A stretch of 64,000 nucleotides of DNA from Bacteroidaceae bacterium (GTDB lineage Bacteria; Bacteroidota; Bacteroidia; Bacteroidales; Bacteroidaceae): the NCBI GenBank assembly GCA_017547165.1, contig JAFYQK010000025.1, forward strand, positions 1-64,000. The letters are read 5' to 3'. Under the pieces are notes generated by a model that did no database searches, was not told the origin of the DNA, and saw only the letters and a list, made by a program, of their open reading frames with translations. The position numbers were made by a program, and so were the translations under genes. This document shows positions 17,555 through 25,303 of the stretch, piece by piece; position 1 is the first letter of the stretch; each line of letters begins with the position of its first letter.

Positions 17555-18261
17555 AGAAGCACATCCCCAACATTATCACATGTTGCAACCTGATTTGCGG
17601 TTGCATAGCAACAGGAGCTGCATTGCCAGCCAATTACTTCTGGGCTATAATTTTCATACTTTTGGGTGCTATTTTTGACTTCTTCGACGGACTTGTAGCA
17701 CGCGCTTTGGGAGTATCCTCTCCCGTTGGCAAGGAACTGGATTCTTTGGCCGATGTAGTCACCTTTGGTGTAGCGCCAAGCGCAATGCTCTTCAGTCTTT
17801 TCCAGGAGGTGCAGTATCCCGAGTTTATGCTTCCCCTGCGCAACATCATGCCCTACACGGCATTCATTATGGCAGCTTTCTCGGCCTTGCGCCTAGCTAA
17901 GTTCAATCTTGACACACGCCAGAGCACATCGTTCATCGGTTTGCCAACACCAGCCAATGCTCTTTTCTGGGGAAGCCTCATCCTTGGTCAGCATGCCTTT
18001 TTGGTAAGTGGCAGATTCAATGCATTCTTCCTCTTCCTGTTCATGCTGCTGTTCTGCTTCCTTCTTGTTGCCGAACTTCCTCTTTTTGCTCTTAAGTTCA
18101 AGAACTTGTCGTGGAAGGATAACAATGTAAAATACATCTTCTTGCTTGGTTGCATACCATGCTTCATGTTGGTAGAAAGCAGTTTTGCCGCCATCATACT
18201 TTGGTATGTTGCGCTATCAATCATTGCTCCAACAATATCATCAAGCAAGGACTATGACTGA
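17551..18261 (+). CDS. pssA: CDP-diacylglycerol--serine O-phosphatidyltransferase
   Basis: Makes phosphatidylserine from CDP-diacylglycerol and serine in the inner membrane. 236 aa with the CDP-alcohol phosphotransferase signature fully visible: D43-x2-D46-G47-x2-A50-R51-x8-G60-x3-D64-x3-D68. About six to eight hydrophobic segments follow. Start and stop overlap psd (4 nt) and tsaE (8 nt), so the three are one translationally coupled unit. Confidence 0.95.
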   Translation: MKKHIPNIITCCNLICGCIATGAALPANYFWAIIFILLGAIFDFFDGLVARALGVSSPVGKELDSLADVVTFGVAPSAMLFSLFQEVQYPEFMLPLRNIMPYTAFIMAAFSALRLAKFNLDTRQSTSFIGLPTPANALFWGSLILGQHAFLVSGRFNAFFLFLFMLLFCFLLVAELPLFALKFKNLSWKDNNVKYIFLLGCIPCFMLVESSFAAIILWYVALSIIAPTISSSKDYD

Positions 18262-18667
18262 AATCATCATACCCTCACTTGAACAGATAGGGCAAGCCGC
18301 AAAGGAGTTTGTGGAGCATATTGGTGAAAAACGTTTGTTTGCCTTCTATGGCAACATGGGTGCAGGCAAGACCACCTTCATCAAAGCCATTTGCGAGGAG
18401 ATAGGGGTGACAGATGCAGTAACAAGCCCCACCTTTGCCATCGTCAACGAGTATTACTCAAACATGGGGGCTGTATATCACTTCGATTTCTATCGAATAA
18501 AGAATCTGGGTGAAGTCATCGATCTTGGCTTTGAGGACTATGCCCATAGTGGCAATCTGTGCCTTATGGAATGGCCAGAACTTATTGAAGACCTGTTGCC
18601 GGAAGAGACCATATCTGTAAAGATAGAGGAAACGGCAGATGGCAAAAGAAAGGTGACTCTGCCTTAA
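18254..18667 (+). CDS. tsaE: tRNA t6A biosynthesis ATPase TsaE
   Basis: An ATPase that drives the TsaBD complex forming N6-threonylcarbamoyladenosine at A37 of ANN-decoding tRNAs. 137 aa from ATG 18254 (upstream in-frame starts lie inside pssA). Walker A is GNMGAGKTT (33-41), followed by TSPTFAIVNEY, VYHFDFYRI and LCLMEWPELI, all standard. The L-threonylcarbamoyladenylate synthase for the same pathway is at 45920-46486. Confidence 0.95.
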   Translation: MTEIIIPSLEQIGQAAKEFVEHIGEKRLFAFYGNMGAGKTTFIKAICEEIGVTDAVTSPTFAIVNEYYSNMGAVYHFDFYRIKNLGEVIDLGFEDYAHSGNLCLMEWPELIEDLLPEETISVKIEETADGKRKVTLP

Positions 18668-18702
18668 TAAAACAGTTAAGTTTCTTATATAATAGTTTAT
18701 CC

Positions 18703-18740
18703 CCCCCTTGATTTACCATTAAGTAAGTTCAAGGGGGAGT
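18703..18740. terminator. Bidirectional terminator between tsaE and porX
   Basis: CCCCCTTGA (18703-18711) pairs with TCAAGGGGG (18729-18737) across a 17-nt loop, in the gap between two convergent genes. The position suggests it ends transcription from both sides. Confidence 0.7.
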
Positions 18741-18757
18741 ATTTTGTCCGTTGATCA

Positions 18758-20323
18758 TCAACGCTTTTTACTTTGCATAACTATCAGGGGTACAAGCATC
18801 TCCTCCATGCTGACGCCACCATGTTGGAATGTGTCCTTATAGTACTGCACATAGTAATTGTAATTGTTCGGATAGGCCAAGAAATCCTGATTCTGGGCAA
18901 AGATGTAAGCGGTACTGATATTAGGCGTGGGGAGTCCGGCCTTTTTAGGATCACGAATCTCAAAAACCTCCTTGGCATTATAACTCAGGTTCTTTCCTAA
19001 TTTATAGCGCAGATTGGTGTTAGTGTTCTTGTCGCCAATAACCTTAACAGGGTTGTTTGCTCGCACTGAGCCGTGGTCGGTGGTAAGAACAATGCGACAA
19101 TCCGTATTAGCTAATGCGCGGAACAAGTCGGCCACCGCCGAATGTCTGAACCAACTCTGGGTGATGCCTCTGTAGGCTGCTTCGCTATTGGCCAGTTCTC
19201 GCACCATACGACTCTCGGTGCGTGCATGGCTCAGCATATCAATAAAGTTGAGCACTACAACATTCAGGTCATTACGCATGAGTACAGGCAATTGTTGCAG
19301 AAGTTTTTCGGCTCCGGCAGAATCATTGACCTTATTATAAGAGAAGGTATTACGACGACGGAAACGCTCCAACTGGGTCTGTATAAGAGGGGCTTCGTTA
19401 AGATTCTTTCCCTCTTCAGAATCCTCGTCAACCCAAAGTTCGGGGAACATCGCCTCTATCTCTATCGGCATCAGTCCGGAGAAAATAGCATTACGGGCAT
19501 ATTGAGTCGCCGTGGGCAATATGCTACAATACATATTTTCCTCGACATTAAACAGTTCGGCAATTTCGGATTGAATAACCTTCCACTGATCCCAACGGAA
19601 GTTATCTATCACAAGAAAGAATACCTTCTCTCCTTTATCCAAAGCGGGGAAGACACAGGTTTTTAGGACATCCGGACTCATCATAGGACGACTATCATCT
19701 TGCTTATGATGCACAAGGGTTTCCATCCACTTCATGTAGTTCTTACGCACAAACTTGCAAAACTCGATATTGGCATCACGTTTCTGCATAGCAAGCATCT
19801 CTTTCATATCACTTGCCACATCCTGCAACTCCAACTCCCAACGCACAAGAGTGCGGTAAACATCCATCCAATCGTGCATGGTCAGCGAGTCGCTGATCTG
19901 CATTGAGAGTCTGCCAAAATTTTGCTGATAAGCAGTTTGTGTAGCCTCGCTCACAATCTCCTTGCTATGAATGTTTTTCTTTAACGAGAGCAATATCTGA
20001 GTAGGGTTGACCGGTTTTATCAGATAGTCCGAGATCTTGGCACCAATAGCCTGATTCATGATATTCTCCTCCTCGCTCTTGGTCACCATCACCACGGGCA
20101 ATGTGGGATACATATCCTTTATGCGTGACAATGTTTCCAAACCGCTTAAACCTGGCATATTTTCATCCAGAAGGATAAGGTCATAGCTCTCGCTTTGGCA
20201 CATCTCCAGAGCATCGTATCCGTTGGTCGAAGTGTCTACCGAATACCCTTTCTTCTCCAAGAAAATGATATGCGCCTTAAGCAAATCTATTTCGTCGTCA
20301 ACCCATAATAATCTATATGCCAT
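18758..20323 (-). CDS. porX: T9SS response regulator / PglZ-domain protein PorX
   Basis: 521 aa. The N-terminal receiver domain has LLWVDDEIDLL (Asp9, Asp10), the phospho-acceptor in LLDENMPG (Asp53) and the conserved Lys in LIKPVNP. A helical linker (about 125-205) leads to a C-terminal alkaline-phosphatase-fold PglZ domain with VFFLVIDNFRWDQW, SILPTATQYARNAIFSG, IDMLSHARTES and LTTDHGSVR metal-binding motifs. PorX with the kinase PorY controls type IX secretion genes, and the PglZ domain is reported to act on oligonucleotides. It lies downstream of porW on the same strand. Confidence 0.95.
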   Translation of the reverse strand: MAYRLLWVDDEIDLLKAHIIFLEKKGYSVDTSTNGYDALEMCQSESYDLILLDENMPGLSGLETLSRIKDMYPTLPVVMVTKSEEENIMNQAIGAKISDYLIKPVNPTQILLSLKKNIHSKEIVSEATQTAYQQNFGRLSMQISDSLTMHDWMDVYRTLVRWELELQDVASDMKEMLAMQKRDANIEFCKFVRKNYMKWMETLVHHKQDDSRPMMSPDVLKTCVFPALDKGEKVFFLVIDNFRWDQWKVIQSEIAELFNVEENMYCSILPTATQYARNAIFSGLMPIEIEAMFPELWVDEDSEEGKNLNEAPLIQTQLERFRRRNTFSYNKVNDSAGAEKLLQQLPVLMRNDLNVVVLNFIDMLSHARTESRMVRELANSEAAYRGITQSWFRHSAVADLFRALANTDCRIVLTTDHGSVRANNPVKVIGDKNTNTNLRYKLGKNLSYNAKEVFEIRDPKKAGLPTPNISTAYIFAQNQDFLAYPNNYNYYVQYYKDTFQHGGVSMEEMLVPLIVMQSKKR

Positions 20324-20380
20324 AACCTTTTAGTTTTTATCGCAGTTTTGTCGATTTATGTCTCTCAACTTCACCCTTTC

Positions 20381-23272
20381 CTAAAACCCAAAGGGAAAGT
20401 CGTCATCTTCGTCGGTCTCTACTTCGATCTCTGTGTCTTCATCCTTCTTCTCTGGTAGAGTTTCATCGACCTCGTCCTCACCACGTATTATTGTCTCGCT
20501 TTCTATCTGCAATTCCTCAGGAATTTCCATTGGCTGGAAGTTTTCTTCGTAGAACTTGCGATAATCCTCAAAGCTATACCTGGTTCCCAATAACTTAAGA
20601 TTCTCCTCCAAGATCAGCAACGAGCGTATGCCTTCCAGTCTGGTTGCCATATGCTTGTCCGAATATAGTTTCTGGACATAGGCGTGCACCTCGTCATAAC
20701 TTCGGAATCCTCTCACGGCAAGCATACTGACATCACCGAGGTCACTAATCTCCAATTCAAAGTTTCGTATAGTGAATGAGGTGAAGTTATATCTTGCTAC
20801 CTCGAAGAGCAATTGGTTCTCGTCGAGCGATCCTTTGGGATATGCCAACACAAAGGCAAAGTCTCCTAACTTATCGACCAACAGACGCGTTGTTGATGTA
20901 CTATCAGAAGTCTCGGCAGCACTCTTTCTCGCCCAAATGCCACTAGCATCCCATTGCTCGCTATTGATGAGTCGTCCTTCGTTTATGCCCTTCATTATCT
21001 CACTTGCGAGTTTTGCGATCTCCTCCGAGGAATATTTCTCGGTCAATTCCTTCAATACCGCAAGGAACCCTTCCTGGTCGGAAGTATAGAGCAAACTCAT
21101 TGCATACACAAACATAAAGCGTGCCCTGTGTGCTCCATCTGGGTAGTTATCAGTTGAGAAGGCATAGTTCTCTTTCACCGCTTCATAATCGCTCTTGAGA
21201 TAGCGAGAATATGTCTCGGCATAAACAGAATCTTCCAGATGAGTTCCGCCTCGCGCAATCATTTCGTATTTAGGATTTGCGAGCAACTGAGCATAGGGTC
21301 CATCTGCATATTTCTCTATAACAGTCTGTCGGAAATGCAACGACTCTTCAAGCAGTCCCAAACGTCCGCATATCAAAAACAAATGATAGTGTGCATCACC
21401 AACGTTGCTATGCTCGGGGTAGTCGTTAATGAAGCGCAACAGAGTCTTTCGTGCTAAAGCAAAGTTGCCCAAGCGTTCCTGCTCAAGCACACCTGCCTTA
21501 AAAAGGGCATCCGACAATTGCTGGTGAGAAGCCTCCATCTGTTCCTCCGTAACTGGGATCTTACTCAAATAGTATAGTTTATGCGTGGGGTCGTTTTGCA
21601 AGCTATCATCCTCCTCCAATGCTTCTTCCAACTCCTCATAGTCTTCAGGAGTACCATCGATTTGTAAATCGTCCTCTCCTTGTTGGAATAAATCCTCCAT
21701 TCCCCAAGCACTCTTGTCGGTCCAACGCCAAAGGTCGGCATTCTTTCTCTTTCCCCACTTGCGGAAGAAGGCAGTCTTGCCTTGAGCAACGGTGTTAGGA
21801 TTAGAAAAATACCATCCTTGTGATGACGCAGTGCGCTCTGAAGAGGCCGGCTTTTCGTTCTGAAGTTGTTGGGCTACTTGTTGAGTATTCCTTTCCAAAG
21901 CCGATTCGCCCTTTTCCTTCTCAAGTTCCTTCTGCTTCTTCACATACTCCTTGGCCAAGCGTTCTGCTACGGCCTCGCGTTCAGCTGCAGGCAATTTGGC
22001 CAACACTTGCAAACTATCTTGCAATTCTATCTCCTGCAATAGTTCGGCGAGTCCCTCCAACTTCTGATTCCTTTGCTCTATGGTCTTATACTCCGACTTT
22101 TCCTTTTCCAATGCGGCCAGACATTCCTTATAGCACCTTGAAGCATCAATATAGTCTTCTTGTTGCCAATACAGGTCAGACAATTTTAACAACAAGGCCA
22201 ATTTGGCACCATCGCCCTTACTCTTCCTTAGTCCATCCTCCCATGCATAGGTAGCAAGCAATGTATCACCAATGTTCATATATATATTACCTATGGCAAG
22301 ATGTATCTGGTCAACATAATCCTTGTTGCTCCCTTTAGATGCCATACGTTGCAATTTGCGTATCATCTTGCGTGTCTGGCCTTTGCTGGCCATTTCCGAC
22401 TGCATAACTCTGGCATTCAGGCTCATCTCATAGGGAGGATTGGCGCGAATTACCTTCTTCAGTGCGGCAAAAGCCTCTTCTCGTTGACCTACCTCGCGAC
22501 ACAACTGACCAAGAAGGAAGTTTAAGCGTGCTCGCTCCACTTTACCTTTCTGCACACTTATTGTCTTCTTTAGCAAAGGTATTGCCTCCTCGTATTCGCC
22601 CGTCTGTATCAACCACGCAGCTCTGCTGTTGTCATAGCTTTGCTGAACCCTGAAGGCAAGACTATCTTTTGCCATCCTTCGGAGCACATCCTCGGCATCA
22701 TATGGCCAATCCAATGCAACATAACAACGTGCCAACCATGTTTTTGCCATACTTGCTATATCTGGTTGTGTGGCATATAAGCGTATCATGTAGTTGAAGG
22801 TAGAAGCGGCCTCAATGAATTCACCACGATGAAACTGACTTTGGCCCATCATCAACCACGCTCTCCACAGGTACGGATTAAACTCCTTCCTGTTCAAGTA
22901 CGCTTTTAGTTCGGGGGTGCGCTTCTCGCCAGGTTTCACCTTTGGCTTTCTCTTGATGCTATGCAGCTTTATGGCCTTTTCACACTTCTCTATCGCAGTA
23001 GCATAATTTCCCTTACCCATGCCAGCGGTAGACTTGTTGGTGGCTATATACATCGGCAACAAGTTGTTGTAATCATCCTTATGCCCATCTATCTGCGCAT
23101 CTCGCGCCTTCTCAAAAGCGACCTCACCATTGTAAAGAATATTGTAATGAGCAGTCAGAGAATGATAGAAGCGGGTCATTGGCGTATTCTTTTTAGTAGA
23201 ACACGATGTGATGAAGCCCACAAACATGAGCGACATCAGCAACCCCACTATAACATCCTTTTTTATTCTCAT
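20381..23272 (-). CDS. porW: T9SS lipoprotein PorW/SprE (TPR-rich)
   Basis: 963 aa. Signal sequence with lipobox FITSC gives a lipidated Cys after the first 23 residues. The body is built from TPR-like helical pairs (about residues 120-430, and again 590-780), with an acidic/Gln-rich connector and a strongly acidic C-terminal tail (EVETDEDDDFPFGF). The opening TRFYHSLTAHYNILYNGEVAFEKA is characteristic of PorW/SprE, which is needed for type IX secretion and gliding and links the PorK/N ring to the translocon. The adjacent porX supports the call. Confidence 0.93.
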   Translation of the reverse strand: MRIKKDVIVGLLMSLMFVGFITSCSTKKNTPMTRFYHSLTAHYNILYNGEVAFEKARDAQIDGHKDDYNNLLPMYIATNKSTAGMGKGNYATAIEKCEKAIKLHSIKRKPKVKPGEKRTPELKAYLNRKEFNPYLWRAWLMMGQSQFHRGEFIEAASTFNYMIRLYATQPDIASMAKTWLARCYVALDWPYDAEDVLRRMAKDSLAFRVQQSYDNSRAAWLIQTGEYEEAIPLLKKTISVQKGKVERARLNFLLGQLCREVGQREEAFAALKKVIRANPPYEMSLNARVMQSEMASKGQTRKMIRKLQRMASKGSNKDYVDQIHLAIGNIYMNIGDTLLATYAWEDGLRKSKGDGAKLALLLKLSDLYWQQEDYIDASRCYKECLAALEKEKSEYKTIEQRNQKLEGLAELLQEIELQDSLQVLAKLPAAEREAVAERLAKEYVKKQKELEKEKGESALERNTQQVAQQLQNEKPASSERTASSQGWYFSNPNTVAQGKTAFFRKWGKRKNADLWRWTDKSAWGMEDLFQQGEDDLQIDGTPEDYEELEEALEEDDSLQNDPTHKLYYLSKIPVTEEQMEASHQQLSDALFKAGVLEQERLGNFALARKTLLRFINDYPEHSNVGDAHYHLFLICGRLGLLEESLHFRQTVIEKYADGPYAQLLANPKYEMIARGGTHLEDSVYAETYSRYLKSDYEAVKENYAFSTDNYPDGAHRARFMFVYAMSLLYTSDQEGFLAVLKELTEKYSSEEIAKLASEIMKGINEGRLINSEQWDASGIWARKSAAETSDSTSTTRLLVDKLGDFAFVLAYPKGSLDENQLLFEVARYNFTSFTIRNFELEISDLGDVSMLAVRGFRSYDEVHAYVQKLYSDKHMATRLEGIRSLLILEENLKLLGTRYSFEDYRKFYEENFQPMEIPEELQIESETIIRGEDEVDETLPEKKDEDTEIEVETDEDDDFPFGF

Positions 23273-23299
23273 CTTAAATATAACGCAGAGCGTTTGGTT

Positions 23300-23638
23300 T
23301 TATTGCCGGCGCTCACCTATAATCAAAAATACCTCATCCTTCATCTCATCGGGCAACTCAACCTGACGCAATTGCAGAGAGCGAACCCAACCAGCAACTT
23401 CATCCTCGCGCATGGTGTATAAGATATACCGGAATTCCTCTATTTCGGGCGGTAGATATTCATCAGAGGCAACACCACGGAAACGATCCAATTCCTCATC
23501 GTCATAATACTCCACATCCTTACTCACCGCCGCAAGCAAACTGTCCTTCTCACAGGTTTCATGCATGCCGCAACATTCTGCATCGGGTATTATCAGTTCT
23601 TCGGATGCTTCTGTTCCTATCTTATCTTCTACACTCAT
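23300..23638 (-). CDS. Conserved hypothetical protein next to porW
   Basis: 112 aa, cytoplasmic by appearance (no signal or membrane segment), acidic. A Cys/His patch ECCGMHETCEKD (about residues 21-32) could bind metal. The rest (VEYYDDEELDRFRG, IEEFRYILYTMREDEVAGWVRSL) resembles nothing I can name. It lies 27 nt upstream of porW and 8 nt after aroA, so it belongs to the same transcript. Confidence 0.75.
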   Translation of the reverse strand: MSVEDKIGTEASEELIIPDAECCGMHETCEKDSLLAAVSKDVEYYDDEELDRFRGVASDEYLPPEIEEFRYILYTMREDEVAGWVRSLQLRQVELPDEMKDEVFLIIGERRQ

Positions 23639-23646
23639 ACATTAAC

Positions 23647-24876
23647 TCAATCTAATCTAAAACCTACTTGCCTTAAATCATCCCAAAACGCCGGATATGA
23701 TTTAGTGACTACATCGGGATTGTTAATAACAATTCTTCCACGCTTGAGGGCAACGGGAGCAAAAGCCATTGCCATGCGATGGTCGTCGTAGGTGTCTATG
23801 GCCAAAGGCATTTCCGTTTTTGCATCTGGCTTAATAGCACCATCCCAAGACATTGCCTCATCACCGTCAATCTCTATATCATAACCTAATTTGCCCAACT
23901 CTATCTGCAAAGCGGCGATTCGGTCTGTCTCCTTAATTCTTAGAGTCTGTAGACCCGTCAAACGGAAAGGTATTCCCAACATGCAACAAGTTACGGCAAT
24001 AGTCTGAGTCAAATCAGGCTGAGAAAGCATATCGCGCTTATAATAGGATGGCAACTCTCCGCCCTTCTCTATTACAACCACATCATTTTCGTATGAAGTT
24101 CTAACTCCAAGAGAGGCAAACATTTCTGCCACGACCGAATCTCCCTGCAAACTATTGGCAAACAATCCAGGCATCGTCACCCGAGCATCTTTATCGCTTG
24201 AAAGCGCAACCATCTCATACCAATATGATGCTGCACTCCAATCGCTCTCAACAAAATATGTCCTTGCTTCGTAAGACTTAGGCTCTACGCATATCTCGTT
24301 ATTAGAAATCCAATAAACTTTGGCGCCAAACTGACGCATAATACTCAAAGTCATCTCAATATACGGACGGCTGATAATTTCTCCCTCCAAACGCAAATGT
24401 AAACCCTCCTGCAGAGTGGGACCTATCATCAACAACGAACTGATGTACTGACTGCTGACATTACTAGCGAGCGACAGGTTCCCTCCCTTTAAAGCACAAC
24501 CTCTTATCTTCAGTGGGGGATATCCCTCCTTCTCCATGTAGTTGATATCTGCTCCCAAACTCCTTAATGCATCCACTAACACCGAAATAGGTCTGTTGCA
24601 CATACGCTCCGTACCCGTGAGTATATGTTCGCCTTTCATGGTGGATAGCAATGAAGTCAAGAATCTCATTGCCGTTCCTGCAGCTTTAATATCAATTACA
24701 TATGGTTTATCTCGCAAAGCCGAAAGGACTACCCTGCTATCATCACAATCCGAAACATTTTGAACATCCGTCTCTAAACTACACAAAGCACCTATAATCA
24801 ATGCCCTATTGCTGATACTCTTACTTGCGGGCAAGTGTATCACCGATTGCAATTTTTCTATTGCGTCAACATTCAT
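23647..24876 (-). CDS. aroA: 3-phosphoshikimate 1-carboxyvinyltransferase (EPSP synthase)
   Basis: Sixth step of the shikimate pathway, adding enolpyruvate from PEP to shikimate-3-phosphate. 409 aa with the substrate motifs LPASKSISNRALI, AGTAMRFLTSLL, RPISVLVDALRSLGADI, SQYISSLLMI, the RIKETDRIAAL loop and DTYDDHRMAMAFA near the end. A full-consensus Bacteroidota promoter lies just upstream. aroA leads an apparent operon with the 112-aa gene, porW and possibly porX. Confidence 0.96.
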   Translation of the reverse strand: MNVDAIEKLQSVIHLPASKSISNRALIIGALCSLETDVQNVSDCDDSRVVLSALRDKPYVIDIKAAGTAMRFLTSLLSTMKGEHILTGTERMCNRPISVLVDALRSLGADINYMEKEGYPPLKIRGCALKGGNLSLASNVSSQYISSLLMIGPTLQEGLHLRLEGEIISRPYIEMTLSIMRQFGAKVYWISNNEICVEPKSYEARTYFVESDWSAASYWYEMVALSSDKDARVTMPGLFANSLQGDSVVAEMFASLGVRTSYENDVVVIEKGGELPSYYKRDMLSQPDLTQTIAVTCCMLGIPFRLTGLQTLRIKETDRIAALQIELGKLGYDIEIDGDEAMSWDGAIKPDAKTEMPLAIDTYDDHRMAMAFAPVALKRGRIVINNPDVVTKSYPAFWDDLRQVGFRLD

Positions 24877-24904
24877 ATAGGGTCGCTTTTTATATTTTTA
24901 TGCG

Positions 24905-24936
24905 CAAATTTACAAAAATTATTTGGAGATTACAAA
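24905..24936 (-). promoter_or_regulatory. aroA promoter (full Bacteroidota consensus)
   Basis: On the minus strand, TTTG at 24936-24933 is followed after 20 nt by TAAATTTG at 24912-24905. The predicted start near 24898 leaves a leader of about 22 nt before the aroA ATG. Confidence 0.7.
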
Positions 24937-24953
24937 ATAATGTCATACCTTTG
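24922..24953 (+). promoter_or_regulatory. tRNA-Pro promoter (full Bacteroidota consensus)
   Basis: TTTG at 24922-24925, then 20 nt, then TACCTTTG at 24946-24953. It overlaps the divergent aroA promoter physically: each one's -33 box lies inside the other's spacer region. Confidence 0.75.
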
Positions 24954-24969
24954 CATCGCAAAACAGAAT

Positions 24970-25042
24970 CGGGATGTAGCGCAGTTGGTAGCGCACACGT
25001 CTGGGGGGCGCGAGGTCGCAAGTTCGAGTCTTGTCATCCCGA
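24970..25042 (+). tRNA. tRNA-Pro (anticodon GGG)
   Basis: Acceptor CGGGATG/CATCCCG, D arm GCGC-AGTTGGTA-GCGC, anticodon loop CTGGGGG (GGG), T arm GCAAG-TTCGAGT-CTTGT, discriminator A. CCA is not encoded. The anticodon stem CACGT/GCGCG contains an A28-C42 mismatch and a U-G wobble. Confidence 0.94.
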
Positions 25043-25050
25043 CTCAAAGC

Positions 25051-25084
25051 AAAGAGCGAAGCAGAAATGTTTCGCTCTTTTGTT
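25051..25084 (+). terminator. Terminator of tRNA-Pro
   Basis: AAAGAGCGAA (25051-25060) and TTCGCTCTTT (25071-25080) form a perfect 10-bp stem with a 10-nt loop, running into T-rich sequence 9 nt after the tRNA. Confidence 0.85.
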
Positions 25085-25182
25085 GTTATAGGCATTTAGG
25101 GATTATAAGTTTTGTCCACCTTGCCGCAAGATTTCATTCCATTGACGAAGTGAAACTCTTTTTAGAATATTAGCGAACAAAC

Positions 25183-25214
25183 GGAGAGAACCGGCACAGG
25201 CTTCGGTTCTCTCC
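25183..25214. terminator. 11-bp perfect hairpin between tRNA-Pro and the helicase gene
   Basis: GGAGAGAACCG (25183-25193) pairs perfectly with CGGTTCTCTCC (25204-25214) around a 10-nt loop. It lies about 90 nt past the stop of the minus-strand helicase gene, so it is a likely terminator for that operon, though a long T-run is missing. Confidence 0.6.
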
Positions 25215-25303
25215 ATTATGTTTATACCTCATTTTGGGGGAATGTATATGAAGATGGGAGGTGCTATTCCCTGATTGGAACATAGTTTCTTCGAATGACC
25301 CTC

